The position numbers and the translations under genes are program-made. A stretch of DNA of 64,000 nt from Undibacterium paludis (GTDB lineage: Bacteria > Pseudomonadota > Gammaproteobacteria > Burkholderiales > Burkholderiaceae_D), in NCBI RefSeq assembly GCF_022568815.1, contig NZ_JAKZHX010000003.1, positions 124,001-188,000 on the forward strand, read 5' to 3'. Of the stretch, positions 21,620 through 30,915 are shown piece after piece. The notes beneath the pieces are model-generated. The model did not search any database. It had not been told where the DNA came from and was given only the letters and a program-made list of their open reading frames with translations. Each line of letters starts with the position of its first letter. Position 1 is the first letter of the stretch.

Positions 21620-22003
21620 TTACTGGAACAAGGCCCGGTAACTGGCAAACCCGGCAAAACAGCAAATGATGGAACCGGTCAGATGAGCACCGCTATGCAA
21701 CAGAGCCCATCCATAATCACCGCGATGCAAGAGGCTCATGGCTTCGGCAGAGAATGTGGAAAATGTCGTCAAACCACCTAGAAAGCCGGTAATCAGGAAC
21801 AAACGCCATTCCGGCGACAGTTGCGGATAGGCTGAGAAAAAAGCAACAGCAAAGCCGATGATATAGCCACCTCCCAAATTGGCCACCAGAGTGCCAACCG
21901 GCAACAAGGGATATATGCCGTTAAACCATAATCCCAAAGCCCAGCGCAACCAGGCGCCGAGGGCTGCACCAAGACCAACTGCGAACATCCCAAGCCAGCT
22001 CAT
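21620..22003 (-). CDS. crcB: Fluoride ion channel CrcB (Fluc)
   Basis: 127 residues, four transmembrane helices. Family marks: [15 protein letters not shown] near the N-terminus, [15 protein letters not shown] (the conserved Gly-Thr-x-x-x-Asn segment) and [16 protein letters not shown] with the pore Phe/Thr residues. Works as a dual-topology homodimer exporting fluoride. Its start overlaps the moaE stop by four bases, so it is translated from the molybdopterin operon; no fluoride riboswitch is seen. Confidence 0.95.
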   Translation of the reverse strand: MSWLGMFAVGLGAALGAWLRWALGLWFNGIYPLLPVGTLVANLGGGYIIGFAVAFFSAYPQLSPEWRLFLITGFLGGLTTFSTFSAEAMSLLHRGDYGWALLHSGAHLTGSIICCFAGFASYRALFQ

Positions 22004-22488
22004 GCGTCATTACCCTGCACAACGGCATTGGCAGCTTCTACACCCCATTTTTTCAGGGCCTGGTCATCTGTCTCACGCGCATCAACCCAGCGCGCCCCTT
22101 CCGGCGTTTGTTCTTTTTTCCAGAATGGCGCCTGTGTTTTCAGGTAATCCATGACGAATTCGCAGGCGGCAAAGGCATCGCCACGATGGCGTGATGCTAC
22201 GGCCACCAGCACGATCTGGTCCAGTGGCTGCAAGACGCCTACCCTGTGTATGACCAGGGTATTGATCAGTTGCCACCGGGCTTGAGCCTGCGCAACAATA
22301 TCTGCCAGCGCCTTTTCTGTCATGCCCGGATAATGTTCCAGTTCCATCGTGCTGACGGTCGTACCGTCGTTGATATCACGCACCAGGCCCACAAAGCTGA
22401 CCAGCGCACCTATGCCAGGGTTCGCTTTACGCAATTCGACAAGCTCTGCATTGAGGTCAAAATCGGCGGTCTGTACACGTACGGTCAC
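22000..22488 (-). CDS. moaE: Molybdopterin synthase catalytic subunit MoaE
   Basis: 162 residues. Typical [30 protein letters not shown], then [39 protein letters not shown] and [14 protein letters not shown] with the active-site Lys residues. With MoaD it inserts sulfur into precursor Z to form molybdopterin. Part of moeA-moaD-moaE-crcB; moaD ends three bases upstream. Confidence 0.97.
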   Translation of the reverse strand: MTVRVQTADFDLNAELVELRKANPGIGALVSFVGLVRDINDGTTVSTMELEHYPGMTEKALADIVAQAQARWQLINTLVIHRVGVLQPLDQIVLVAVASRHRGDAFAACEFVMDYLKTQAPFWKKEQTPEGARWVDARETDDQALKKWGVEAANAVVQGNDA

Positions 22489-22491
22489 GGC

Positions 22492-22749
22492 TCACCCTCC
22501 GGTAACGGGCGGGAAGAATGCGACTTCCGCACCTTCCCTGATCCGGGTATCCGGCTCGCACATTTGCTGGTTATACGCCATGCGCAAGGCACGCTCCGGG
22601 GCAAGTACTTCAGCCCAGGCATCGCCGCGTGCAGCCAGCCATGTGCGGACATCACCCACAGTCAACACTTCAGCCGGCAGCACTACTGTCTGCTCAGACA
22701 TGCCCAGTTTTTCACGGACGCTGGCAAAAAACCTCAATCGGATATTCAT
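22492..22749 (-). CDS. moaD: Molybdopterin synthase sulfur carrier subunit MoaD
   Basis: 85 residues from the ATG at 22749 (MNIRLRFFASVREKLG); ATGs at 22752 and 22767 are also in frame, and GCGAG precedes the ATG pair at 22752/22749. Ubiquitin-like fold ending in the required Gly-Gly (FFPPVTGG), the site of thiocarboxylate formation. Partner of MoaE. Confidence 0.95.
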   Translation of the reverse strand: MNIRLRFFASVREKLGMSEQTVVLPAEVLTVGDVRTWLAARGDAWAEVLAPERALRMAYNQQMCEPDTRIREGAEVAFFPPVTGG

Positions 22750-22775
22750 CATGCTTACTCGCTTCATTACAAAAT

Positions 22776-23981
22776 TCAGGACATCAGGCTTTGAAAAGGA
22801 AGATAGCGTACCAGATCACCTTTTTTAATGGCTTGTCCTGGCGCAAGATCAATCAGTCCATCACACCATACTGTCGACGTCAGCACGCCAGAACTTTGAT
22901 TGGGAAACAAATCCAGACCACCTTCAGCATTGATACGGGCACGCAAAAACTCGTTACGCCTGTCTGGTTTGAGCCAGTCAAAATCAGCACGCATCTGGTA
23001 GGCCACAGGTGCAACTTGCTGCACGCCCTGCATGCGCAAAATAAACGGGCGCACAAACAGCAAAAAGGTGACAAAACTGGACACGGGATTGCCTGGCAAA
23101 CCGATAAAAAATGCCTGCCCGACCTCACCAAAAGCCAGGGGCTTGCCCGGCTTCATGGCAATCTGCCACATATTCAGACTGCCTTCGGCCTCAACGGCAG
23201 GCCGCACATGGTCCTCTTCACCAACTGACACACCGCCTGAGGTAATGATCAAGTCGTGTTCCTGGCTGGCAAGCCGCAAGGTGTCGCGGGTAGCGGCCAG
23301 GTTGTCCGGAACAATGCCATAGTCTGTCACATCGCAACCAAAATCCTGTAACAGGCCATTCAGCGTAAATCGATTGGAATTGTATATCGCCCCTGGCTTC
23401 AAAGGTTCACCGGGCATGGTCAACTCATCACCTGTAAAAAACACCGCCACCCTGGGTCTGCGCAGCACTGGCAATTCCGCCAGGCCAACCGAGGCTGCCA
23501 GGCCCAGCTCCTGTGCGCGTAATTTTGTGCCTGCATGCAATATGGTGGCACCTGCCTGGATATCTTCACCCTGGCGACGTACCCACTCCCCGTTTTCAGG
23601 TTGATGTCTGATCGTCACAAACTCGCCAATGGCCTCACATTGCTCCTGCATGACGACTGCATCTGCTCCCGCAGGTATCATGGCACCGGTAAAAATACGC
23701 GCGGCGGTACCCGGCTCCAGAGGCTGGCCGACATGGCCGGCGGGGATGCGCTGCGATATACGCAAACGCGCCTCACCACCGGCGCAGTCACTGGCATAAA
23801 CGGCATAGCCATCCATCTGTGTATTGTCCATGGGGGGCACGTGCAACAGCGACGCCTGGTCCCGAGCCAGGATACGGCCATGGGCATCTATGGTAGCAAG
23901 AGTTTCAGTTTCGACGATAGGACGAACCGCAGACAGCAAAAAATCGAGCGCTTCGGCAGCACTTAACATGGGTTTGGACAT
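22776..23981 (-). CDS. moeA: Molybdopterin molybdenumtransferase MoeA
   Basis: 401 residues. N-terminal PPMDNTQMDGYAVYASD, central IFTGAMIPAGADAVVMQEQ, domain III (about 180-325) with VFFTGDELT, IYNSNR, LIITSGGVSVGEEDHVRP and GLPGNPVSSFVTF, and a C-terminal barrel-like domain. Inserts molybdate into adenylylated molybdopterin. First gene of the moeA-moaD-moaE-crcB run; other moa genes are not in the window. Confidence 0.97.
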   Translation of the reverse strand: MSKPMLSAAEALDFLLSAVRPIVETETLATIDAHGRILARDQASLLHVPPMDNTQMDGYAVYASDCAGGEARLRISQRIPAGHVGQPLEPGTAARIFTGAMIPAGADAVVMQEQCEAIGEFVTIRHQPENGEWVRRQGEDIQAGATILHAGTKLRAQELGLAASVGLAELPVLRRPRVAVFFTGDELTMPGEPLKPGAIYNSNRFTLNGLLQDFGCDVTDYGIVPDNLAATRDTLRLASQEHDLIITSGGVSVGEEDHVRPAVEAEGSLNMWQIAMKPGKPLAFGEVGQAFFIGLPGNPVSSFVTFLLFVRPFILRMQGVQQVAPVAYQMRADFDWLKPDRRNEFLRARINAEGGLDLFPNQSSGVLTSTVWCDGLIDLAPGQAIKKGDLVRYLPFQSLMS

Positions 23982-24121
23982 AAGTATGGTTTTCCTGATT
24001 CAGTATTTGCAGGTAATACCGGCAAGCAATGTGACATTGTAGCCTGAGAGCTCATGGTAAACATCAGCCACATCAAATCATGCGAACAGTATATTCCGCA
24101 TATAAAAACCGGACCGTGCAT

Positions 24122-24149
24122 AAAAAAACCACTGCCAGATGGCGGTGGT
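24122..24149 (-). terminator. Terminator after the glycine-zipper lipoprotein gene
   Basis: ACCACTGCC and GGCGGTGGT pair with one G-U type mismatch around a 4-base loop; on the minus strand a run of seven U follows. It lies 58 bases past the stop of the lipoprotein gene at 24208 and separates it from moeA. Confidence 0.75.
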
Positions 24150-24207
24150 CTTCCTGAAAAAATTCCTGATCACTGACAGACAGGTGCTGCCAGCAGTACA
24201 ACACGAC

Positions 24208-24720
24208 TCAAGGGGCTATCATCATTTGCCCGTTTTGATAAGTCAGTCTGACACGGTCGCCAATACGATAATAATTGGTCGGCTCCACGAGCAAGGCGCG
24301 TTGCTCGCCATTCTGCAATCGCAATGTCAATTCCAGCTTGCTGCGCGGTGCGGCTGAACCACGTTCCATTTCATTGCCAACCACACCACCAGCAATAGCA
24401 CCACCTATGGTAGCCAGGTCACGCCCCGTACCCTTGCCGACCTGATGTCCAAGCACACCGCCAAGCAAGGCGCCGACCACTGCGCCGCCTCCGGATGTAC
24501 TACCATTGCCGCCGACATTGACGTCACGCATCGCGACGATGACGGCCGTATCCATGTAATTATTTTGATACTGATTAGGATACACCACCGGCTGGCTTTG
24601 CCCATAGGCCGGATACTGCGCCGGATATTGATTTTGCGTATTCGCAGGATAGTGATGTGTTGCACATCCTGATATCACGAGGATGAGAGCGGTGGTAGCC
24701 AGGATAGTAAGCTTGCGCAT
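24208..24720 (-). CDS. Glycine-zipper 2TM outer-membrane lipoprotein (SlyB-like)
   Basis: 170 residues from the ATG at 24720, preceded by GGAG at seven bases; longer in-frame starts are rejected. Lipoprotein signal with ILVISGCATH (Cys at about 19), a Tyr/Gln/Pro-rich linker, then a glycine-zipper hairpin (about 90-135: GGGAVVGALLGGVLGHQVGKGTGRD and GGAIAGGVVGNEME), and a small C-terminal beta domain (RIGDRVRLTYQNGQM). SlyB/Pcp-type proteins stabilise the outer membrane and respond to envelope stress. Confidence 0.88.
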   Translation of the reverse strand: MRKLTILATTALILVISGCATHHYPANTQNQYPAQYPAYGQSQPVVYPNQYQNNYMDTAVIVAMRDVNVGGNGSTSGGGAVVGALLGGVLGHQVGKGTGRDLATIGGAIAGGVVGNEMERGSAAPRSKLELTLRLQNGEQRALLVEPTNYYRIGDRVRLTYQNGQMMIAP

Positions 24721-24909
24721 GTTGCACTCCAAAAAGGTCATGTACTCAATCAACGCAATAGCAAGTACTTTGTTGACATGAATTGCGCAAAAGCCTCAGT
24801 AAGTAACAAAGACTTACATTCAAGGTATGGTTTTCATTAAATAACATAGCACATTGCAACAAAAAAACAGTCCATAAAATCAGACAATATCAAAGCCGAA
24901 AACACAAAT

Positions 24910-24928
24910 AGGAATTATTATCATTTAC
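24910..24928 (+). promoter_or_regulatory. Candidate Fur box upstream of the siderophore receptor
   Basis: AGGAATTATTATCATTTAC matches the 19-bp Fur consensus at 12 positions, within an AT-rich leader 111 bases before the receptor start. With the receptor and piuC downstream, iron repression by Fur is the expected control. Confidence 0.5.
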
Positions 24929-25038
24929 TTTTGCAACTTATTTCGTTACAATTGCACACTTGTTTTTTTACATTTATGCCTTAGCCATTCTTCGAGAAAA
25001 GCCAGCGGTATTTTATTTTCATCTTCCCAGGAAATATC

Positions 25039-27306
25039 ATGGTTCATATTAAGAGTCGCAAGCATAAGCACGCCCGTTTCAACCTGACAATAGCAGCAGC
25101 AACAGCCATGATGTTGCCGATTGCAACACAAGCAGCAGACCCCAGTTTGCCAGAAGTCAAAATAACGGCAAAAACAGAAAATGACTTCAAAGCTGACAAA
25201 GCTTCGTCACCCAAATATACCCAACCCCTGGTTGATACGACACAAACCGTTACCGTCATCAAGCGTGAACTCATTGAGCAGCAAGGCGCCCTGACCTTGA
25301 CCGATGCCTTGCGCAACACCCCGGGCGTTGGCGCATTCTTCCTCGGTGAAAATGGTAGCACCAACACCGGTGACGCCATCTATATGCGAGGATTTGATAC
25401 GTCCAGCAGCATCTATGTGGATGGTGTACGCGACCTGGGCTCCATCTCGCGCGACCTGTTCAATATCGAACAGGTCGATGTACTCAAAGGACCTGCCGGC
25501 ACCGACGGCGGGCGCGGCGCCCCAACCGGCTCAGTCAATCTGGTCAGCAAACAGGCTGGCCTTGACGATGCCACATTTGGCAGTTTGACTGCTGGCAGCG
25601 GGCGCCAGAAACGCCTGACTGCTGACGTGAATAAACTCATCAGTGCCGAACAGGGTTCAGCATTCCGCCTGAACGTCATGGCCCAGGACAGCGAGGTTCC
25701 AGGCCGCAATGAAGTAAAAAACAAACGCTGGGGTGTTGCCCCTTCCCTGGCTTTTGGCCTGAAGTCGCCAACCCGTTTCTACATCAACTACCTGCATGTA
25801 CAGCAGGACAATGTCCCTGATGGCGGCGTACCGACCCTGGGCTTGCCAGGCTACAGCACACCCGATGTCAAACGCCCTTTCCTGGCGACAGCACCCAGGG
25901 TTGACTCCAGGAATTTCTATGGCTCTGCTACCGACTTTGATAAAGTCACAGCAGACATGCTGACCGGTCGCGTCGAACACGACTTCAATGACAAGGTAAA
26001 ACTGATCAATACAGCCCGCTTTGGCAAAACCACTCAGCATTATCTGCTGACTTCCTTCATGGGTACAGCTGCCAATCTGGTCACACCATCTGCCACCGAC
26101 CTGTCCACCTGGACACTGGCGCGCGGCACACGTACGCTGAAAGACCAGGAAAACGAAATCCTGACCAACCAGACCAACCTGGTTGCCGACCTCGAACTGG
26201 CGGGCCTCAAACATAGTCTGCTTGGCGGCGTAGAACTGACCAGCGAAAAACAAAACACCTGGGGCAATGACAATCTGGGGACTCTACCCGTAGCCAATTT
26301 CTACAATCCCAACCCAAGGGACACAATTACCGGCCTGAACCCTACCCGCAACGGCGTATTCTCACGCGGTTCGACCAGCACAGTCAGCGCCTACGCATTT
26401 GACACCATCAAGTTCAGCCCTGAATGGCAAGCCAATGCCGGTGTGCGCATTGATCACTACAGCACAGACTATTCAGCGGCCAGTCTGTCCACCGCCACCA
26501 GCAATCCGACTTTGCCGGTAGGCACACTGGTACCGACCAATCTGAACATGGCCGGCAATCTGGTCAATGTCAAGCTTGGCGCCTTGTACAAACCCACAAA
26601 GGACAGCAGCATCTATGCATCTTACTCTACGTCCAAGCAACCACCTGGCGGCTCCAACTTTGCCTTGAGCACATCAGCCAACAGCGCAGCCAATCCCAAG
26701 TTTGATCCGCAGGATACCAAAAACATGGAAATAGGCACGAAATGGGATTTGCTGGAACAAAAGCTGTCCTTTACAGCCGCCATCTATCGTACGGAAGTGT
26801 CCAATGAAGTTGTACAAAACCTGACAGATCTGTTGTACTACCAGACTGGCAAGAAACGTGTACAAGGTGTGGAACTGGGCGTGACAGGTGCCATCAACCG
26901 CAACTGGCTGGTCAGCGCAGGCTATGCAAGAATGGATACCAGCGTAGAAAGCGGCCCGGTAGTCACCGCCAGCGGCATCAACAACCTGTCTTACACACCA
27001 AAACAAAGCTTCACTGGCTGGACGTCTTATCAATTGCCTATGGGCCTGAAAATCGGTGGTGGCGCACGTTTTGTTGATGCGTTATTGCGAGGAACTGATG
27101 GTGCAATAGGCACACCTGCAAAAACAGAGGCATATTGGGTATTTGATGCCATGGCCAGCTATGCAGTCAGCAAAAACCTGGACCTGCAATTGAATATCAA
27201 TAATATTGCCGATAAAAACTATGTTGCCGCCATCAACAAGAGTGGCTATCGTTATACTCCGGGTACTCCACGTACAGTCAGCCTGACCGCCAATGTCAAG
27301 TTCTAG
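25039..27306 (+). CDS. fiu: TonB-dependent catecholate siderophore receptor (Fiu type)
   Basis: 755 residues. Signal peptide to about residue 33 (ATAMMLPIATQAAD), plug domain (about 60-165: VDTTQTVTVIKRELIEQQGALTLTDALRNTPGV, IYMRGFDTSSSIYVDGVRD, VDVLKGPAG, GAPTGSVNLVSKQ) and a C-terminal 22-strand barrel ending in the Phe of TANVKF. Imports ferric catecholates across the outer membrane with energy from TonB. The piuC neighbour and sequence pattern match the Fiu/PiuA subgroup of monomeric catecholate receptors. Confidence 0.93.
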   Translation: MVHIKSRKHKHARFNLTIAAATAMMLPIATQAADPSLPEVKITAKTENDFKADKASSPKYTQPLVDTTQTVTVIKRELIEQQGALTLTDALRNTPGVGAFFLGENGSTNTGDAIYMRGFDTSSSIYVDGVRDLGSISRDLFNIEQVDVLKGPAGTDGGRGAPTGSVNLVSKQAGLDDATFGSLTAGSGRQKRLTADVNKLISAEQGSAFRLNVMAQDSEVPGRNEVKNKRWGVAPSLAFGLKSPTRFYINYLHVQQDNVPDGGVPTLGLPGYSTPDVKRPFLATAPRVDSRNFYGSATDFDKVTADMLTGRVEHDFNDKVKLINTARFGKTTQHYLLTSFMGTAANLVTPSATDLSTWTLARGTRTLKDQENEILTNQTNLVADLELAGLKHSLLGGVELTSEKQNTWGNDNLGTLPVANFYNPNPRDTITGLNPTRNGVFSRGSTSTVSAYAFDTIKFSPEWQANAGVRIDHYSTDYSAASLSTATSNPTLPVGTLVPTNLNMAGNLVNVKLGALYKPTKDSSIYASYSTSKQPPGGSNFALSTSANSAANPKFDPQDTKNMEIGTKWDLLEQKLSFTAAIYRTEVSNEVVQNLTDLLYYQTGKKRVQGVELGVTGAINRNWLVSAGYARMDTSVESGPVVTASGINNLSYTPKQSFTGWTSYQLPMGLKIGGGARFVDALLRGTDGAIGTPAKTEAYWVFDAMASYAVSKNLDLQLNINNIADKNYVAAINKSGYRYTPGTPRTVSLTANVKF

Positions 27307-27335
27307 CACGCTGGTGCAGTAAACAGATTCAAACG

Positions 27336-27363
27336 CCCCTCCCCATGAAGGAGGGTTTTTTTT
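27336..27363 (+). terminator. Intrinsic terminator between fiu and piuC
   Basis: CCCTCC and GGAGGG enclose a 7-base loop and are followed by eight T. It lies 30 bases after the receptor stop and 17 bases before the piuC start, so piuC is either expressed by read-through or from its own promoter. Confidence 0.85.
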
Positions 27364-27379
27364 GTTGGAGCAGTAAACC

Positions 27380-28060
27380 ATGATGCTACATATACCAGAA
27401 GTACTCAGCCGTGAGCAGATTCGTGAAATACGTCGGCGACTTGACGAAGCCAACTGGGTCGACGGCAAACAGACTGTTGGCGCTCAGGGCGCACAGGTCA
27501 AGCGCAACCGCCAGCTACCTGAGCATTCCCCCCTGGCGCAAGAACTGGGGCAGATCGTTCTGGCGGCACTGAAGAACAATCCCCTGTTTTTTGCTGCCGC
27601 CCTGCCCATGCGCATCGTGCCGCCCTTGTTCAATTCCTATGCCGGTGGGGAGCATTATGGCCTGCATGTGGACGGCTCCGTGCGCAATGTCGCCAACACT
27701 GATTGCCGCTTGCGCACCGATGTATCCTCCACCCTTTTCTTGTGTGAGCCGGAAGAATATGAAGGCGGCGAACTAGAGGTGGTTGATACCTATGGTACCC
27801 ATGAAGTCAAATTGCCTGCCGGCGACCTGATACTCTACCCATCCACCAGCCTGCACCAGGTCTTGCCTGTCACTGAGGGCGAACGGGTATGCTCCTTCTT
27901 CTGGACGCAAAGCATGATACGCGACGACGCCCGCCGCTCCATGCTGTTTGAAATGGATCAGAACATTACCCGCCTGCGCAGCCAGCTTGGCGACAGCCCG
28001 GAAGTGCTCGGCTTGACTGGTCAGTACCATAATCTTCTGAGGATGTGGGCAGAGACCTGA
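27380..28060 (+). CDS. piuC: PKHD-type Fe(II)/2-oxoglutarate hydroxylase PiuC
   Basis: 226 residues. The 2OG-Fe(II) core shows HYGLHVDGS (His-x-Asp iron ligands), [21 protein letters not shown], and [22 protein letters not shown] (distal His and the 2OG-binding Arg). Known as YbiX in E. coli, regularly encoded next to fiu/piuA receptors and thought to act in catechol siderophore handling; its substrate is not established. Confidence 0.94.
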   Translation: MMLHIPEVLSREQIREIRRRLDEANWVDGKQTVGAQGAQVKRNRQLPEHSPLAQELGQIVLAALKNNPLFFAAALPMRIVPPLFNSYAGGEHYGLHVDGSVRNVANTDCRLRTDVSSTLFLCEPEEYEGGELEVVDTYGTHEVKLPAGDLILYPSTSLHQVLPVTEGERVCSFFWTQSMIRDDARRSMLFEMDQNITRLRSQLGDSPEVLGLTGQYHNLLRMWAET

Positions 28061-28182
28061 GTTTTTTCGATCGCGGGCACAGGCAATTCCGGCAAATACA
28101 CGAAACGCCAATTACCTCTACAATGAAATCCCTGGCTGATTTTACTCTTGCAAAATCAGCATGTACTTTTCACTGCAGATAC

Positions 28183-29412
28183 ATGACCCCTACCGCCCCG
28201 ACATCCACGGAAAATACCAGCACCCCTGCGCTCGCCCTGCCATTGTTATCGCTGGCAGCATTTGGCAGCGGTATATCGCTGCGTGTAATGGACCCTTTAT
28301 TACCACTGTTAAGCAAAGACTTCGGCGTATCACTTGGTGATGCATCACTGGTGGTAACCGTATTTTCGATTGCTTATGGGCTGTCGCAACTGTTCTTTGG
28401 CCCTCTGGGCGATCGCTACGGTAAATATTTTGTCATCGCGTGCGCAGCGATAGCCTGCTCCCTCACCTCCGGCTTATGCGCCCTGGCCGGGAATTTTCAT
28501 GCCTTGCTGTTTGCGCGTTTTATTGCTGGCACCACGGCTGCTGCCATCATCCCCCTGTCGATGGCCTGGATAGGTGATGTGGTTGCTTACGACAAACGGC
28601 AACCCATACTCGCACGCTTTCTGATAGGACAAATTCTTGGACTGGCTGCCGGTGTGTTTGCAGGTGGCATGGCTGCCGATGCCGCGCAATGGCGGCTGCC
28701 ATTCTTCTTCATATCGACGATTTTTATAGCGGTAGGCGGTGGCCTGCTGATATTGAACCGGCAATTGCCTGCCCATGCCAGGCTAACACGCACAGTCGAA
28801 GGTTCTGCCATATTGCACATGTTCGCCGAGTTCCGCCATATAGCCGCCCTGCCCTGGGCACGTCTCGTACTGCTGACAGTGTTCCTGGAAGGCGCATTTC
28901 TGTATGGACCTTTCGCCTTCATCGCCTCTCATCTGCACCATGTGCATGGCGTTTCGCTGACCACGGCTGGTTCCGTCATCATGCTATTTGGCCTTGGCGG
29001 TTTTGTCTTTGCGGTGGCATCGGCCAGGCTGGTGAGCCGGCTCGGTGAAACAGGCCTGTCGCTATGGGGTGGTGCCACCCTTGCAATTGCGCTGACTGCC
29101 ATTGGCTTGTCAACTGGCTGGTGGTGGGCCATACCTGGCTGTTTCGCTGCAGGACTGGGATTCTATATGCTACACAATACCCTGCAAATCAATGCTACCC
29201 AGATGGCGCCTGAACGCCGTGGTGCAGCGGTATCCGCTTTTGCATCGTGCTTCTTTCTCGGCCAGTCGATAGGCGTCGGCATTGCAGGCCGGCTGATAGA
29301 TCATTTGGGCAGTACACCCATCATGATCATAGGTGGTATAGGTGTGCTGGCGGTGAGCATGAATTTTTCCAGGCTACTGAGAGGCAAACAACTTCAAGCT
29401 GCTGCGGCTTAG
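28183..29412 (+). CDS. MFS transporter
   Basis: 409 residues from the ATG at 28183; longer in-frame starts (28045, 28123) would overlap piuC or add a non-hydrophobic leader. Twelve helices; MFS loop motif FGPLGDRYGKYFVI after helix 2, FIAGTTAAAIIPLSMAWIGDVV in helices 4-5, and PERRGAAVSAFASCFFLGQSIG in the C-terminal half. Resembles the drug/sugar-efflux subfamilies. Encoded after fiu-piuC, so a role in siderophore export or breakdown-product export is possible but only inferred. Confidence 0.88.
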   Translation: MTPTAPTSTENTSTPALALPLLSLAAFGSGISLRVMDPLLPLLSKDFGVSLGDASLVVTVFSIAYGLSQLFFGPLGDRYGKYFVIACAAIACSLTSGLCALAGNFHALLFARFIAGTTAAAIIPLSMAWIGDVVAYDKRQPILARFLIGQILGLAAGVFAGGMAADAAQWRLPFFFISTIFIAVGGGLLILNRQLPAHARLTRTVEGSAILHMFAEFRHIAALPWARLVLLTVFLEGAFLYGPFAFIASHLHHVHGVSLTTAGSVIMLFGLGGFVFAVASARLVSRLGETGLSLWGGATLAIALTAIGLSTGWWWAIPGCFAAGLGFYMLHNTLQINATQMAPERRGAAVSAFASCFFLGQSIGVGIAGRLIDHLGSTPIMIIGGIGVLAVSMNFSRLLRGKQLQAAAA

Positions 29413-29520
29413 AGCAAATGCTCCAGGTGTTTATTGTGACGAAGTAGAAAAACCCGGAGCATGACCAAAAACTATGTGTCTGCTTTCGAATCAGACGCAT
29501 GCGTGCATGCGGTCCGCAAT

Positions 29521-29941
29521 TCACATTACATCATCCCCGGCAGGAGCAGTCTTGATGCCGGCAATCATGGCACGCACCAGGTTTTCACGATGACGATAGC
29601 TGGTCATGATGACACCCAGCAAATGCAGGGCAACCAATCCAACCATCGACCACGACAGCGCGATATGCAGGTCCGCAAGCCAGTCATGGCCCCATAACAA
29701 GTCCGTCGTGAATAAATAACCGGTCAGGCTGGTCAAGGCTACGCACGACAGCAAGACAACCACCATCCAGCCGCCAAGGAGGTTGTGGCCTATGTAGCGT
29801 GCCTCGTGCCGATCAGACATCTGTCGCGCATAGCGCAAGGTCTGTACCGGACTGCACAAACTGGGTAAAGCGGGCGTAGTAATCACCGCGCAAGCCCCAG
29901 AAGGTTCGCATCACTTCGATAGTACCTATCGCATACCCGAA
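29521..29941 (-). pseudogene. Decayed cytochrome b561-type membrane protein
   Basis: Two frames together spell the end of a di-heme cytochrome b561/hydrogenase-type b subunit. The upstream part (GYAIGTIEVMRTFWGLRGDYY, then ARFTQFVQS) runs from 29941 and shifts at about 29850 into the frame of PVQTLRYARQMSDRHEARYIGHNLLGG, which continues to the stop at 29521. A single missing base restores one frame. The N-terminal roughly 50 residues with the first helix and its heme His are missing: a TAA at 29942-29944 precedes the homology. GHNLLGG and LADLHIALSWSMVGLVALHLLGV carry family His residues. Confidence 0.8.
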
Positions 29942-29945
29942 TTAA

Positions 29946-30173
29946 ACTTGCAACAACGAACATAAAGCCATCTACCATCGCCGACTACGCAATCGATATC
30001 AGTTACGGGCATTTTTTGGGGGAGAGGTTCTGACCGGAACCGGGTTGCGACATGGTGTCAGGCCCAACAAAGTCGGACTTGCGATAGGACAAATGATGGG
30101 TGAAGCCAAGTATTTGAAAGATATCAGACCCGCGGCTTACGAAGGGAGAGAGATTGATTTTTTAAGCTGGTGA
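29946..30173 (+). pseudogene. C-terminal remnant of an unrecognised gene
   Basis: An open frame without ATG near its beginning, ending TGA at 30171. Its last 58 residues look protein-like (FFGGEVLTGTGLRHGVRPN, then AIGQMMGEAKYL, IDFLSW). It has no upstream start and begins where the oppositely oriented cytochrome remnant ends, so it is probably the 3' part of a truncated gene. I cannot name the family; an oxidoreductase or toxin C-terminus are guesses only. Confidence 0.35.
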
Positions 30174-30190
30174 CCAGGCAAACAGTAATG

Positions 30191-30805
30191 CTAAAGATCC
30201 ATATAAGCCATACCACCCGCATTGCTGATGTTGAGTCTGTCTTCCAGCAGCTTTTTGTCATTACCCTGGAACTCAAGAAACTCCAGGCCAATACGAAACA
30301 ATTGCTGGGACAGAATGGTGTAATTCATGCGGCAACTGATCTCCAGTGTTTTGGGCCTGGTGCCCGCATTCAATGGCGGCAGGATCAGCAACAAAATCAC
30401 CTTGCCCTCATAGAAGATATTGTAGTCGCAATGTATGCTGAGTCCGCTCAGGGAAATCTCATTGACGCGCCCATGAAAAGTCTTCTTGCCCGAACCGCCT
30501 TCATAGACAATCGCCATCCGCCACTTGACCAGGTAACGCCGGTGCAAACGACGGTTGGGCACCACATTTTTGGGATTAAAAACACTCTTTACCGGTAACG
30601 TAGCAGCAGGAGGCTCAGCGGTAGCAAGTTCTGGCACAAATGCAGGTGTCAGCGCAGTCAAAGGCACTTCTGCCTTGTCAGGTTCGGGCACTGATGTCGC
30701 GTCCGCCACCAGCTCCACAATGACACCATTCTTTCTGGATGTAACCATTACGCGAATGCCCCGGATTAGTTCTTCAAGTGTCGCATGACCATGAAATCCA
30801 TTCAT
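30191..30805 (-). CDS. PilZ domain protein
   Basis: 204 residues. Residues 1-80 are an uncharacterised N-terminal part with an Ala/Pro/Glu-rich linker; residues of about 90-195 form a PilZ domain with the c-di-GMP-binding RRLHRRYLVKWR (RxxxR) and NEISLSGLSI (D/NxSxxG, here Asn). PilZ proteins transmit c-di-GMP signals to motility, adhesion or polysaccharide systems. An EAL/GGDEF protein lies 1.6 kb away. Confidence 0.85.
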   Translation of the reverse strand: MNGFHGHATLEELIRGIRVMVTSRKNGVIVELVADATSVPEPDKAEVPLTALTPAFVPELATAEPPAATLPVKSVFNPKNVVPNRRLHRRYLVKWRMAIVYEGGSGKKTFHGRVNEISLSGLSIHCDYNIFYEGKVILLLILPPLNAGTRPKTLEISCRMNYTILSQQLFRIGLEFLEFQGNDKKLLEDRLNISNAGGMAYMDL

Positions 30806-30915
30806 GGCATATCAAATACCGCTACTTTATTTGCAAGCGATGGAATGCCAAACATGTAGCACAATAATACCGTAAATTCACGAACTGACATTACACAAGA
30901 AAATCAGACACGACT

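Noticed and set aside
22004..22100. Fluoride riboswitch upstream of crcB
   Set aside because: The crcB start overlaps moaE coding sequence; no riboswitch fold fits there.
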